A stretch of DNA of 64,000 nt from Chthonomonadales bacterium (GCA_013360745.1 JABWBA010000003.1:41873-105872), one strand, 5' to 3'. Positions 1 to 8,334 are shown, counted from the first letter of the stretch. Notes: generated by a model not told the origin, from the letters alone. Translations and numbers: made by a program.

Positions 1-679
1 TCTTACCGTCCGTCGCCGGCTCTGCCCCGTGGCAGGGCTCCGGTACATGCGAGACATCGTTGACGAGGGCTAACGAAGCCCGCTGCGGACCATATTCCAC
101 CACGCTGAGCGAAGCGTTGTGCAATCGAAATCCGAGCATGGCCCGGGCTGGCACACCGAGCGCCTGACAGAAGAGAGCCCTGAGGCTTCCTCCATGCCCG
201 ACGACCAGGATCGTCTGTCCGGCGTGGCTCTTGACGATTTCGTCCATCGCTGAGGTCATCCGCTCCGCCACCTGTTCGAGCCGTTCGCCATTAGGCGGGC
301 GCACCCGCCATGAATCCGACCGATAGGCTTCGTAAAGTTCACCTTCGCCCCGCGCTGCGATATCTTCGACAGTCAGGCCTTCCCAGTCGCCCAGCATCGT
401 CTCGCGCAGCGCACGGAGCTGCCGCAGTGACGGTCGGTATGCGCCGGCAACGATCCGTGCGGTTTCTACAGCTCTGGAGAGATCGCTGGAATAGACGGCG
501 TCGATCCGTTCCCCTTCGAGTCGATGGGCTAGCGCGGTCGCCTGCCGTATTCCCGCGGATGAGAGCGGGATATCGGAGGCGCCCTGCATCCGCCCGATCG
601 CGTTCCATTCGGTCTCGCCGTGGCGCACGATCAGCGCTCGGACACGCCGCTCGGGTCGCGGGCACGAAAGATCACACAT
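1..679 (-). CDS. Histidine phosphatase family protein (phosphoglycerate mutase-like), truncated by window edge
   Basis: Read directly from the reverse strand; missing from the ORF track because its 3' end lies outside the window. The frame is open for 226 codons from an ATG at 679. It shows the branch-1 histidine phosphatase signature RHGET near residue 20, an SSDLSRAVETA segment and a late VVGHGGSLRAL motif carrying the second catalytic His. The family transfers phosphate through a phospho-His; members include cofactor-dependent mutases, CobC/alpha-ribazole phosphatases and broad phosphatases, and the substrate cannot be told here. Its start overlaps the stop of the upstream kinase-like gene by 8 bases, so the two are probably co-translated. 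Confidence 0.9.
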   Translation of the reverse strand, partial: MCDLSCPRPERRVRALIVRHGETEWNAIGRMQGASDIPLSSAGIRQATALAHRLEGERIDAVYSSDLSRAVETARIVAGAYRPSLRQLRALRETMLGDWEGLTVEDIAARGEGELYEAYRSDSWRVRPPNGERLEQVAERMTSAMDEIVKSHAGQTILVVGHGGSLRALFCQALGVPARAMLGFRLHNASLSVVEYGPQRASLALVNDVSHVPEPCHGAEPATDGK

Positions 680-1847
680 CGCCATCGCGGATAAATCCGA
701 TGGGATCCCCGTTTGGAGCGAGCCGCACCTGTCCGAACCGGATCGTAGAGGTCATCGCATAAGAGTGTATCGCGGTCCTCAGGGTAATCTGCCGACGAGC
801 CGAGTCCAGCCGTTCGAGGATTCCGAGCCCGAGCATTCGATCATCACCGTCATATAGACCGACCAGGAGCCCGTCGAGATTCGCGGCCAACGTTAGCGCG
901 GTCTGGGAGATGCCGTAGAGCTGCATCGCCGCTGAGGCTAGATCATCACGATCGACGGCCCTGTCAGCGACGACACATAACCGATTCCGGACTGTTTCCG
1001 CATACCCAATGCCGCAGCCCAGCCTTCCGGACAGCTGGCGGAGCCCGGGAACCGGTACTGATCGACCAGAACCGATCCAGGTACCCCGCAGGGCCACATC
1101 ATCCAGATGCCAGGTGCGCGGTTCTGCGCCCTCCAGAGCCTTGCCGAACTTCCAAGCACGGCGCTGCGCACGCATCGCCTGCGAACGGATGCGAACCGCC
1201 GGATCCGTCTGTACTATGTGCAGGCTCGGACGCCGGGCTGTCCGGAGCGTTCGCGCAAGCCATCCATAGGCGGCGTCAGCGGCCTGATCGGGTGTCTCCC
1301 CCCTTCGCGGCCGGATCATCAATACGACTCGATCGGGATCAAGAGCGCTCAGCTTCGCCTCCTTCAATCGGACAGACCAGCGCGTATCGGCCATGCCGGT
1401 CGTATCGCACACGATCATTCGAGCGTCTCGGACTCTTGCTTCGTGGACGATGCGACACACCGCAGCAAGGTGCTCGACCTGCGCAAACTGCGGTGTCACG
1501 CTTCCTACGAATGCCGACGCCACAGCACGAAGATCGCTAAGCCGCTGAAACGGATGCTCCGGCATCGCCAGAGAGACGCAGCCGGGCGGGCCGATTTCCG
1601 ACTGCCCGACATCCGCATCAACCACGCCAACACGCATCCGCTCAGCCACGCCAACCTTAACTAACTCGGTGCAAAACGTTGTCTTCCCGGTATCGGATGC
1701 GCCGAGGATCAGAATCAGACCATGCCATTCGCGTGACTCTCGCAAAACCGAGTTCCACTCTGGCTCCGGCCCTGTCGCCTCATCCAGCGTTGGACCATTG
1801 ACGGATCGATCGTCGGTCGGTATGATGGTCGGAGCTTCACTAATCAT
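672..1847 (-). CDS. Clp1/Grc3-type polynucleotide 5'-hydroxyl kinase-like P-loop protein
   Basis: A Walker A loop GASDTGKTTF lies near residue 45, followed by VDADVGQSEIGPPGC, the pattern of the Clp1_P kinase domain (polynucleotide 5'-hydroxyl kinases Clp1, Grc3/NOL9 and archaeal PNK). The C-terminus (LLVGLYDGDDRMLGLGIL and IRFGQVRLAPNG) resembles the small beta domain that ends these proteins. The ORF opens at 1892, but the Met at 1847 has GGGTGGGAG just upstream and is preferred, giving 391 aa. The gene lies back to back with a plus-strand gene at 1892 and overlaps the histidine phosphatase downstream. Known members phosphorylate RNA 5'-OH ends; activity here is inferred. Confidence 0.75.
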   Translation of the reverse strand: MISEAPTIIPTDDRSVNGPTLDEATGPEPEWNSVLRESREWHGLILILGASDTGKTTFCTELVKVGVAERMRVGVVDADVGQSEIGPPGCVSLAMPEHPFQRLSDLRAVASAFVGSVTPQFAQVEHLAAVCRIVHEARVRDARMIVCDTTGMADTRWSVRLKEAKLSALDPDRVVLMIRPRRGETPDQAADAAYGWLARTLRTARRPSLHIVQTDPAVRIRSQAMRAQRRAWKFGKALEGAEPRTWHLDDVALRGTWIGSGRSVPVPGLRQLSGRLGCGIGYAETVRNRLCVVADRAVDRDDLASAAMQLYGISQTALTLAANLDGLLVGLYDGDDRMLGLGILERLDSARRQITLRTAIHSYAMTSTIRFGQVRLAPNGDPIGFIRDGDV

Positions 1848-1891
1848 GGGACTCCCACCCGGGAAGATCCGGCAGCGAGCGCCATGGACCA

Positions 1892-2416
1892 ATGGAGACC
1901 GACGGTATGACGCCTTCGTCGTGCAAAGCCCTGGCGGCCGCGTCCGGCTTGCTGGCGCTGAGCGCGCTACTGTATGTCACCGCAAAGGATACCCCGGCGC
2001 CGCCCCTGTCGCACGAGGTAACAACGGAGCTTCTCACCTCCGTCGCACGGTCTATACACGCTCGTGACGTGCCGTCGTTACTGTCAGTTACGACGAACAG
2101 CTCAGAGCTATTCGGCATGCGTCGGGAGCGAGCGGAGTTCGCGATTCGGCGAGCGATGCGCGAGGCGGCCGGCGCTCGGCTGGATCTGACCTGGCGCAAC
2201 CTCGAGGTGCGCCCTTCGCCTTCGGGGGCTGGGATTGCGGAGTTCGATGCCGTCCTGAGCGAGATGATCGGACATACCCGGGCCGTATACCTCGAAACCC
2301 ATGTCGTCTTGCGGTTGGTGAAGACGCCGATAACCCGCTGGTTTGGCCTCTGGACCGAGGAAGAATGGCGAATTGATAGTGCAAGCTCCGCGATGGACCT
2401 GTTGACTGGTGATTGA
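1892..2416 (+). CDS. Small membrane-anchored or exported protein of unknown function
   Basis: This 174-residue protein has one hydrophobic N-terminal segment (ALAAASGLLALSALLYVTA) acting as signal anchor or signal peptide, then a soluble domain. I recognise no family. The charged helical stretch RRERAEFAIRRAMREAAGARLDLTW followed by strand-like segments is reminiscent of small NTF2-like exported domains, but that is only an impression. The Met at 1907 is an alternative start. Its stop overlaps the GTG start of the PHP phosphatase gene at 2409 by 8 bases, so the two are likely co-translated. Confidence 0.65.
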   Translation: METDGMTPSSCKALAAASGLLALSALLYVTAKDTPAPPLSHEVTTELLTSVARSIHARDVPSLLSVTTNSSELFGMRRERAEFAIRRAMREAAGARLDLTWRNLEVRPSPSGAGIAEFDAVLSEMIGHTRAVYLETHVVLRLVKTPITRWFGLWTEEEWRIDSASSAMDLLTGD

Positions 2417-3248
2417 TCCGGTTCCTATACCTGTCTCGGCTGACCTGCATATCCACACACGACACTCGCATGACGCACAGGGTTCGTTGTCGGAGTGCTG
2501 CGAGGCGGCGATCTCGGCCGGGCTCGGCGTTATCGGCTTCACCGAGCATGTCGACTTCGATCCCGCAGATCCGGGGATCGGCTTCTTCAACTACGATGCT
2601 GTTCGATCCGCGATCGATGATGTCCGCAGGGCATACACAGGTCAGATCCGCATTCTCTTCGGCGTGGAGGTGGACTATCAAGAGTGGTTCACGGATCAAA
2701 TCGAGGAGTTTCTCGCCCACCATCGGTTCGACTACGTCATCGGATCCGTCCACGCGATCGGGCAACAAGCGCTGATGACCGATGCGTATCTCGCGGAACG
2801 CGACCCGTTTCAAGCGGTGTCCGATTACTTCGAGGCGGTAGCTCGGTCGGCCGAAAGCGGCCTATTCGATGTCATCGGCCACCTCGAATACAAACTGAGC
2901 CGTGGTGGGCATATCCGAGATCGGCTGGAGAACCGCGCTTACGAGACCGCGCTGGCGCGATGTGTGCAGCGCATCGTCGGTTCGGGCTCAATCCTTGAGA
3001 TCAACACCGCAGGAGGCCGTCATACGGACGAGTCGATATATCCCGGAGCCATAGCGCTCGGGCTATACCGGCGCTTCGGCGGCATCGCCGTCTGCCTCGG
3101 CTCGGACGCCCATTCGCCGGAACGCATTGGGTGGAGGTTGGTCGATGCCGCAGCAAGTGCGGACCATGCGGGTCTCATCGTCATCTCAGATCCCGAGCGA
3201 AGGAGCAGCGCCCTCTCCGCACCAAGGCGCCGGGCGAGCGCGTCCTGA
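2409..3248 (+). CDS. PHP-domain phosphatase, histidinol-phosphatase (HisJ/HisK) type
   Basis: PHP-superfamily metal ligands are visible in order: DLHIHTRHSHDA near the N-terminus, GFTEHVDF, GVEVDY, VIGSVHAIG, DVIGHLEYK, and SDAHSPERIG near the C-terminus. This arrangement and the 279-residue length match HisJ-type histidinol-phosphate phosphatases, which remove phosphate from L-histidinol phosphate using a trinuclear metal site. No other histidine biosynthesis gene is in the window, so another phosphoester substrate remains possible. The GTG start overlaps the preceding gene. About 20 bases after the stop lies the hrcA promoter. Confidence 0.85.
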   Translation: MIDPVPIPVSADLHIHTRHSHDAQGSLSECCEAAISAGLGVIGFTEHVDFDPADPGIGFFNYDAVRSAIDDVRRAYTGQIRILFGVEVDYQEWFTDQIEEFLAHHRFDYVIGSVHAIGQQALMTDAYLAERDPFQAVSDYFEAVARSAESGLFDVIGHLEYKLSRGGHIRDRLENRAYETALARCVQRIVGSGSILEINTAGGRHTDESIYPGAIALGLYRRFGGIAVCLGSDAHSPERIGWRLVDAAASADHAGLIVISDPERRSSALSAPRRRASAS

Positions 3249-3268
3249 CGGCCGGATCCCTATCTGCC

Positions 3269-3298
3269 TTGACACACGACTGCGGGCCTGTCTATACT
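3269..3298 (+). promoter_or_regulatory. Sigma-70-type promoter for hrcA
   Basis: TTGACA at 3269-3274 and TATACT at 3293-3298 are separated by 18 bases, a near-consensus housekeeping promoter. It sits between the PHP gene stop and the hrcA ATG at 3322, leaving an untranslated leader of about 17 bases. No CIRCE inverted repeat (TTAGCACTC-N9-GAGTGCTAA) is present in the 73-base gap. Confidence 0.8.
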
Positions 3299-3321
3299 GA
3301 GCGTGAGACTGGATAGCACAG

Positions 3322-4392
3322 ATGGGTATCGATCTAAACGCGCGCAGACGACGGATCCTCCAGGCGGTGGTGGATAGCTACATCGAGACGAGCGAGCCCG
3401 TCGGTTCGCAATGGCTGGCCGACCGCTACGAGTTCGGCTGTCGAAGCGCCACCCTTCGCAACGACATGGCGGAGATGGCGGACTACGGCTATCTTTCGCA
3501 GCCGCATACGTCGGCCGGTCGGATCCCGACAAGCGTGGGTTATCGGTTCTACGTCGATCATCTGATGCCCCCGATGATGCTCGAGTCCTCTCCGACATCG
3601 AGGACCGAGGCGGCGCTCTCGGATATTCGCGACGATGTGCACGGAATCGTCAAGGATGCGTGCCGCCTGTTGATGGAGCTAACCTCCTATCCTGCGGTGG
3701 CGTCGGCTCCGACAGGACGCCGCACCTCATTGCACCATCTGATCCTTGCGCAGGCGGATTCCCGCCACGTCCTTCTGGTCGCGATCTTCAGCACGGGCCA
3801 TACAGAGAGTCGCATAGTGGAGACCGCCGATGGCCTTACCCGTGCGACGCTGGTCGATCTGGCGGATCGATTGAATCACCATCTCGCGCAACGTACGCTG
3901 ACCGAGATCATGTCGCTGGAGCACTTGCCGGCTTACGCACTGCCCCGCCAGTGGTTGAACCTCGCCGAGAGGCTTCTCGCAGCGGTCCGGCATTCGGCGG
4001 CTTCCATCGCAGACGGAGGATACCTCTTCGAAGGGCCTGAGCTGTTGTTACGCCAGCGGGAGTTTCAGAACACCGAACGAATGGAACAGGTCCTCTCTGT
4101 GTTGACGGAGAGCGAAGCGCTTGCCGAGGTATTCCTCCAGTTCGAGTGCGTCCACGTCGATCCGGTCGGCGCTGCGGATACGGTGCGTGTGGTGATCGGC
4201 GACGAACACCGCACCGGCGCCCTCGATCACTGCAGTCTCGTTGCCCGACGCTATAATGCCGGACTCTCCAGCTGGGGTTATATCGGTGTTGTGGGTCCGA
4301 CGCGCATGCAGTACAGCACGGCGATGTCGGCCGTTGAAATGACGGCGCGCGCGCTTTCGGCGGTACTCGCCCGAACTAGCCTTGCCGGGTAG
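3322..4392 (+). CDS. hrcA: Heat-inducible transcription repressor HrcA
   Basis: The N-terminal winged helix is diagnostic: RRRRILQAVVDSYIETSEPVGSQ, then SATLRNDMAEMADYGYLSQPHTSAGRIPT, continuing to GYRFYVDHL. The remaining ~270 residues match the HrcA dimerisation/GAF-like domain in length. HrcA represses groE and dnaK operons by binding CIRCE, with activity tuned by GroEL. A strong promoter lies upstream. grpE follows after 87 bases on the same strand, the classical hrcA-grpE order, but dnaK and dnaJ do not follow. No CIRCE element is visible at its own promoter, so autoregulation is not supported by this sequence. Confidence 0.96.
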   Translation: MGIDLNARRRRILQAVVDSYIETSEPVGSQWLADRYEFGCRSATLRNDMAEMADYGYLSQPHTSAGRIPTSVGYRFYVDHLMPPMMLESSPTSRTEAALSDIRDDVHGIVKDACRLLMELTSYPAVASAPTGRRTSLHHLILAQADSRHVLLVAIFSTGHTESRIVETADGLTRATLVDLADRLNHHLAQRTLTEIMSLEHLPAYALPRQWLNLAERLLAAVRHSAASIADGGYLFEGPELLLRQREFQNTERMEQVLSVLTESEALAEVFLQFECVHVDPVGAADTVRVVIGDEHRTGALDHCSLVARRYNAGLSSWGYIGVVGPTRMQYSTAMSAVEMTARALSAVLARTSLAG

Positions 4393-4479
4393 CATCCTGT
4401 CCGATCCCCGGATTCGACCGAGGATGCGGCCGGACCGCTCCTCCTCGCCTATTCACGAACGGAGCTTCGGCATTACACT

Positions 4480-5046
4480 ATGAAGCGCAATAAGAACCAG
4501 AGCGAACACGACCCCAAGCAACAGGAAACCCCCTCGACCGAAGAACCGACCGCGGAAGTCGAAGCGACTTCCGTCCCGGAGGTCTCGGCAACGGACGAGC
4601 ATATCGCGGAGCTTGAGCGAGACCTGGCGACGGAACGGGATCAGCGCCTGCGCGTTCTGGCCGATTTCCAGAACTATCGTAGGCGAACCGACGAGCAGCG
4701 AGCCGAGATCGGTTCGCTGGCGATACAGGATTTCGTCGGCGGTCTCTTGCCGGTTATGGATAATCTCGAGCGCGCCATGGTCGCGTCCGCGGACAACGAA
4801 ACGACGGGAGGCATCGTCGAGGGCGTATCCCTGATCCATCGCCAGCTCATGGAACTCCTCCAGCGATACGGAGTCGCTCCGATCGAGGCGGTAGGCTGCG
4901 AGTTCGATCCGAACCTGCACGAAGCGGTTATGCGGGTGGATGCTGAGGATGTGCCCGACAACACGGTCATCGAGGAACTCGTTCGGGGGTACGCCATGGG
5001 CCCAAGGGTTATCCGCCCCTCGGTGGTCAAAGTCGCGAAGAGCTAG
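4480..5046 (+). CDS. grpE: Nucleotide exchange factor GrpE
   Basis: This 188-residue protein has a charged, disordered N-terminus (~40 residues), a long coiled coil (HIAELERDLATERDQRLRVLADFQNYRRRTDEQ) and the GrpE head with VMDNLERAM, LIHRQLMELLQRYGV and the C-terminal signature NTVIEELVRGYAMGPRVIRPSVVKVAKS. GrpE dimers eject ADP from DnaK during chaperone cycling. It follows hrcA, and its stop is 1 base before the glmM start. Its DnaK and DnaJ partners must be encoded outside the window. The Shine-Dalgarno is weak: ACGGAG lies about 14 bases upstream. Confidence 0.96.
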   Translation: MKRNKNQSEHDPKQQETPSTEEPTAEVEATSVPEVSATDEHIAELERDLATERDQRLRVLADFQNYRRRTDEQRAEIGSLAIQDFVGGLLPVMDNLERAMVASADNETTGGIVEGVSLIHRQLMELLQRYGVAPIEAVGCEFDPNLHEAVMRVDAEDVPDNTVIEELVRGYAMGPRVIRPSVVKVAKS

Positions 5047-5047
5047 C

Positions 5048-6484
5048 ATGAGCCTCCGAGATCCTGCGTTCGGTACCGATGGCGTACGGGGGGTCGCCAA
5101 TGAGACTCTGACGGCGCCTTTCGCCCTGCGGCTCGGCATCGCGGCAGCACACGTCCTGGCCGCTCATTCCGACTGCCGATCCGTCATCGTTGGACGTGAC
5201 ACCCGAGTATCGGGTGATATGCTGGAGGCGGCCCTCACGTCGGGCCTTGCCGCGTCTGGGCGCACGGTGATCAATGTCGGTGTGGCGCCGACGCCGGCGG
5301 TATCGCATATCGTCGTGCGGCTGGGGGCTGCCGCCGGTGCGGTGATCTCGGCATCCCACAATCCGTACGAGGACAACGGGATCAAGTTCATCGGCCCCGA
5401 CGGTCGCAAGCTCCCGGATGCGATCGAAGCCGAAATCGCCGGAGCCCTCCCTGACGCTCTGGCTCTCGAACAGCCGACCGGCTCGGAGATCGGTCGCATT
5501 GTGGATACGGGCAACGGCGGTGCGTCCCTGCTCGACGGGCCGTCAGGCTCCGTCAGCGATGCCCGTCCGTTCAGCCACGATGTTGGAGGTCGAGCGCCGG
5601 TCCTCGGCTACATCGCGCACGTGGCCGCCACCGCCGGAGGTCCGCTCGACGGATTTCGGCTCGTGCTGGATTGCGCCAACGGCGCAACATCGGCTTACGC
5701 TCCTGCGCTGTTTGCGGATCTTGGCGCCGAGGTCCATGTGCTGCACGCATCGCCCGACGGCCTCAACATCAACAGGAACTGCGGATCCACCTCGCCGAAG
5801 GACATGCGACGCGCCGTTGCCGCCCTTGGCGCCGATGCCGGCCTGGCATTTGACGGTGATGGGGACCGGGTCCTACTCTGCGATGAGACCGGTTCCATGG
5901 TCGATGGCGATCAGATGCTCGCGATCTGCGCGCTCGGCATGCGCAATCGGGGCGAACTCACCGGGGACACGGTCATCGGCACGGTGATGAGCAACGCAGG
6001 CCTGGAGAGCTTCCTGCAGGACCACGGCATGAGCCTCGTCCGAACCGACGTGGGCGACCGCTATGTGGCGGAGGCAATGGCCGAGACGGGGGCGGCTCTC
6101 GGCGGGGAACAATCGGGCCATGTGATCTTCGCGAACCTTACCCGCACCGGCGACGGGATGGTGACGGGGCTGCAGGTCCTCAGGGAGATGCGGAGCTCTG
6201 GCCGCAAGCTGAGCGAGCTGAAGGCGGCCATGCCGCTGTTCCCCCAGAAACTCCGCAGCGTTCGCCTCGTCGATCGACTCGGCTGGATGACGAACAGCGA
6301 GATCCAACGCGCCATCGCGGAAGCGCGTGCCGCGCTCGAACGCCCCGAATGGCTATCCGTCCGAGCATCCGGCACAGAGCCCGTTGTGCGGGTGATGGCC
6401 CAGGGCAGAGATGCGGCTCGCGTTGATGCGATCGTCGCACAGCTCTGTACGCTGATCGAAGCCCATGGAGGTACAGCAACATGA
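5048..6484 (+). CDS. glmM: Phosphoglucosamine mutase GlmM
   Basis: Alpha-D-phosphohexomutase features are complete: the start FGTDGVRG, the phosphoserine loop ISASHNPYEDNGIKF, the Mg-binding loop FDGDGDR, the sugar loop GGEQSGH and the terminal phosphate-binding RASGTEPVVRVM. GlmM converts glucosamine-6-phosphate to glucosamine-1-phosphate for UDP-GlcNAc and peptidoglycan. At 478 aa it is about 30 residues longer than usual, with extra Gly-rich sequence between the first and second domains (around IVDTGNGGASLLDGPSG). The ORF track opens at 4940 inside grpE, but ATG 5048 directly after the grpE stop begins the conserved domain. Its stop overlaps the next ATG (ATGA). Confidence 0.95.
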   Translation: MSLRDPAFGTDGVRGVANETLTAPFALRLGIAAAHVLAAHSDCRSVIVGRDTRVSGDMLEAALTSGLAASGRTVINVGVAPTPAVSHIVVRLGAAAGAVISASHNPYEDNGIKFIGPDGRKLPDAIEAEIAGALPDALALEQPTGSEIGRIVDTGNGGASLLDGPSGSVSDARPFSHDVGGRAPVLGYIAHVAATAGGPLDGFRLVLDCANGATSAYAPALFADLGAEVHVLHASPDGLNINRNCGSTSPKDMRRAVAALGADAGLAFDGDGDRVLLCDETGSMVDGDQMLAICALGMRNRGELTGDTVIGTVMSNAGLESFLQDHGMSLVRTDVGDRYVAEAMAETGAALGGEQSGHVIFANLTRTGDGMVTGLQVLREMRSSGRKLSELKAAMPLFPQKLRSVRLVDRLGWMTNSEIQRAIAEARAALERPEWLSVRASGTEPVVRVMAQGRDAARVDAIVAQLCTLIEAHGGTAT

Positions 6485-7179
6485 GTCCCACTCCACGTCG
6501 AGCGGACCTTCGCGCACAGTTTGCGAAGTGGGGATTGCACCCCAAGACTCAGGGCAAACGCCCGACATGCTCGGTCTTCGCGGTTACAGCAGCCCTTGAG
6601 TTTGCGGTTGCGCAACGCCACGAAGCAGGATGCGTGTTGAGTGAGGAATACCTGAACTGGGCCTCCAACGAGGCCATCGGCGAGTTCGAGGACGGTGGCT
6701 TCTTCTCAGATCTCTGGACCGGCTTCCAGAAACACGGCATCTGTGAGGAGCCTCTTGCCCCATATGCCGAGGCGTTCGATCCTGAATGGCTGCCTAGCCG
6801 GGTCGCGCGCGGCGACGGCAAACTCCGCAGGGACGCCGGCTACGAACTCGCATGGATCAAAGAGTGGAACGTGACCACGGGCCTTACTGACGATGAGCTG
6901 GCCGCGATCCTGGATACGCTGGCCTCGGGGAATCCGGTCTGCGCGGGCCTTCGCTGGCCGATCAAAGCCGAATACGACGGCACAACCCTGCGGATGTGCG
7001 GTGCGTCCGAGGTGTTCGACGGCCATAGCGTGCTTCTGGTCGGCTACAACCTGGAACCGTCCGAAGGATGCGACGGCGTTATCGTCTTCAAAGATTCAGG
7101 AAGCGGAGGCCGCTACGCTTCCATGCCCATCGAGTACGCCCGGGCGTATACCAACGACGCGGCGGTGATCAGCGACTGA
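6481..7179 (+). CDS. Cytoplasmic papain-like (C1A) cysteine peptidase with Asn-to-Asp change
   Basis: The 232-residue protein keeps the order of a papain catalytic domain: active-site segment PTCSVFAVTAALE (Cys about residue 30, after a QG that may supply the oxyanion Gln), LSEEYLNWAS, DGHSVLLVGYN (His about 182), then FKDSGSGGRY where papains have K-N-S-W-G. The usual Asn is therefore Asp. No signal peptide or propeptide is present, unlike typical C1 enzymes, suggesting an intracellular hydrolase or aminopeptidase. It starts inside the glmM stop (ATGA) and its 3' end overlaps the convergent dipeptide epimerase gene by 11 bases. The substrate is unknown; a peptide of wall origin is a guess from context. 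Confidence 0.75.
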   Translation: MSPTPRRADLRAQFAKWGLHPKTQGKRPTCSVFAVTAALEFAVAQRHEAGCVLSEEYLNWASNEAIGEFEDGGFFSDLWTGFQKHGICEEPLAPYAEAFDPEWLPSRVARGDGKLRRDAGYELAWIKEWNVTTGLTDDELAAILDTLASGNPVCAGLRWPIKAEYDGTTLRMCGASEVFDGHSVLLVGYNLEPSEGCDGVIVFKDSGSGGRYASMPIEYARAYTNDAAVISD

Positions 7180-8230
7180 GAGTGAGATGAGGGCCGGCCT
7201 GGTGGAAATACGGCTCCGGATCGGCCTCCGCCAGCATCATATGGGAATCGAGGTCGTAGACCGAAAACGCCCCCGTACCCGCAGCGAGCGACAGCGCGAA
7301 ACCGATCCCGCGGGGGGTTTCCAGCATACAGCCCATCATCAACGACAAGCCTGCAGCCCGCGACACGGAGATGATGTCCTGGGCGCCCTGTACGCCGGAT
7401 TTCATCAGCTTGACGTTGATCCCCGCGATACGGCCCAGCCGCACCACGCGCAACGCGTCGGCAGCCGTCAGAACGGCTTCGTCGGCAAACACGGGGACGG
7501 GTGATTCCGCGGCGACCTCGGCAAGCCCCTCCAGATCCTCCCGATGGACCGGCTGTTCGAGCAGTTCAATCGCCAATCCCATCCGTAGCGCTGTCCGCAC
7601 GAACGCTAGCGCTGTGGCCGGCGTATACCCTTGATTGGCATCGAGCCGGAAGACAGCGTCGGGCGCCACTCTGGCGACATCCAGCAGAACCCGAAGATCG
7701 TCGTCCGGGTCAGGACGACCGATCTTAACCTTGAACCGCCGGAAGCCCTGCTCGGCGAACGCAACGGCCCGAGCGCACGTATCGTCGACCATCGGCAACG
7801 TCACATCCGTCTCGATCTGAGGGACGGATCCGCCAAAGTAGGACCACCAATCCGCGCCGAAGCGGCGACAGATAAGGTCGTACAGACCCATCTCGAGAGC
7901 GGCTCGGGCGGCCGGCTGACCGTAGGGGAAGCCGTCGGTCGGCGCCAACCGTGATTCCAGCGACTCCAGCAACTGTCGAGGTCTCGCGCAGTCCCCGCCG
8001 AGCGCTTCCGCGGCCAGACCCTTCAGCGTCGTCTCCGCGGTATCGCTGGTCTCACCGGTGACGTACTGCACCGGCACGCATTCCCCTATTCCCTGCAGCC
8101 CGTCATCCGTCGTCAGCGTCACCCGAACCACTCGGGTGACCTGACGGATCAGATGGTCCCGCGCGGTGGCGAACGAAAGCCGCAGCGGGAGCTCGATCGG
8201 TTCAATATGGAACGATCTCAGGATGGACAT
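7169..8230 (-). CDS. Dipeptide epimerase, L-Ala-D/L-Glu epimerase type (enolase superfamily)
   Basis: Muconate-lactonizing subgroup layout: an N-terminal capping domain (to ~120), then a barrel with FKVKIG (first acid/base Lys), FRLDANQGY, ELLEQPV and FADEA (metal ligands Asp/Glu/Asp) and GINVKLMKSG (second catalytic Lys). The C-terminal DLDSHMML segment fits dipeptide epimerases such as E. coli YcjG. Such enzymes invert L-Ala-D-Glu released from murein to L-Ala-L-Glu, allowing hydrolysis and reuse. It converges with and overlaps the papain-like protease gene by 11 bases. Other cis dipeptide specificities occur in the family, so the exact substrate is inferred. Confidence 0.88.
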   Translation of the reverse strand: MSILRSFHIEPIELPLRLSFATARDHLIRQVTRVVRVTLTTDDGLQGIGECVPVQYVTGETSDTAETTLKGLAAEALGGDCARPRQLLESLESRLAPTDGFPYGQPAARAALEMGLYDLICRRFGADWWSYFGGSVPQIETDVTLPMVDDTCARAVAFAEQGFRRFKVKIGRPDPDDDLRVLLDVARVAPDAVFRLDANQGYTPATALAFVRTALRMGLAIELLEQPVHREDLEGLAEVAAESPVPVFADEAVLTAADALRVVRLGRIAGINVKLMKSGVQGAQDIISVSRAAGLSLMMGCMLETPRGIGFALSLAAGTGAFSVYDLDSHMMLAEADPEPYFHQAGPHLTLSR

Positions 8231-8260
8231 CGAGGGATGCTTCGAAGGCTCCGCGACACA

Positions 8261-8296
8261 CCGGCCGGCCCCGCGGCATACGCGGCAGCCGGCCGG
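8261..8296. terminator. Strong GC-rich hairpin between two minus-strand genes
   Basis: CCGGCCGGC (8261-8269) pairs perfectly with GCCGGCCGG (8288-8296); the loop contains a further CCGCG/CGCGG pairing. It lies 30 bases upstream of the epimerase start and downstream of the small exported ORF. No U-tract follows on either strand, so it could be a transcript-processing or attenuation structure rather than an intrinsic terminator. Confidence 0.4.
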
Positions 8297-8314
8297 CGGC
8301 CTAAGCGTGCTCCA

Positions 8315-8334
8315 TAAGCCCGCAAACAGGCTTA
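8315..8334 (-). terminator. Small stem-loop overlapping the stop codon of the small exported ORF
   Basis: TAAGCC (8315-8320) and GGCTTA (8329-8334) form a 6-bp stem with an 8-base loop. It includes the TAA stop of the 60-residue ORF on the minus strand. No clear U-run follows, so the terminator role is weakly supported. Confidence 0.25.

Noticed and set aside
3249-3321. CIRCE operator upstream of hrcA
   Set aside because: No TTAGCACTC/GAGTGCTAA inverted repeat; only an unpaired TAGCAC close to the start codon.
4453-5139. 228-codon minus-strand ORF opposite grpE and the glmM start
   Set aside because: It is an antisense shadow: the plus strand carries grpE and glmM with clear conserved motifs, and the minus product shows no family features.
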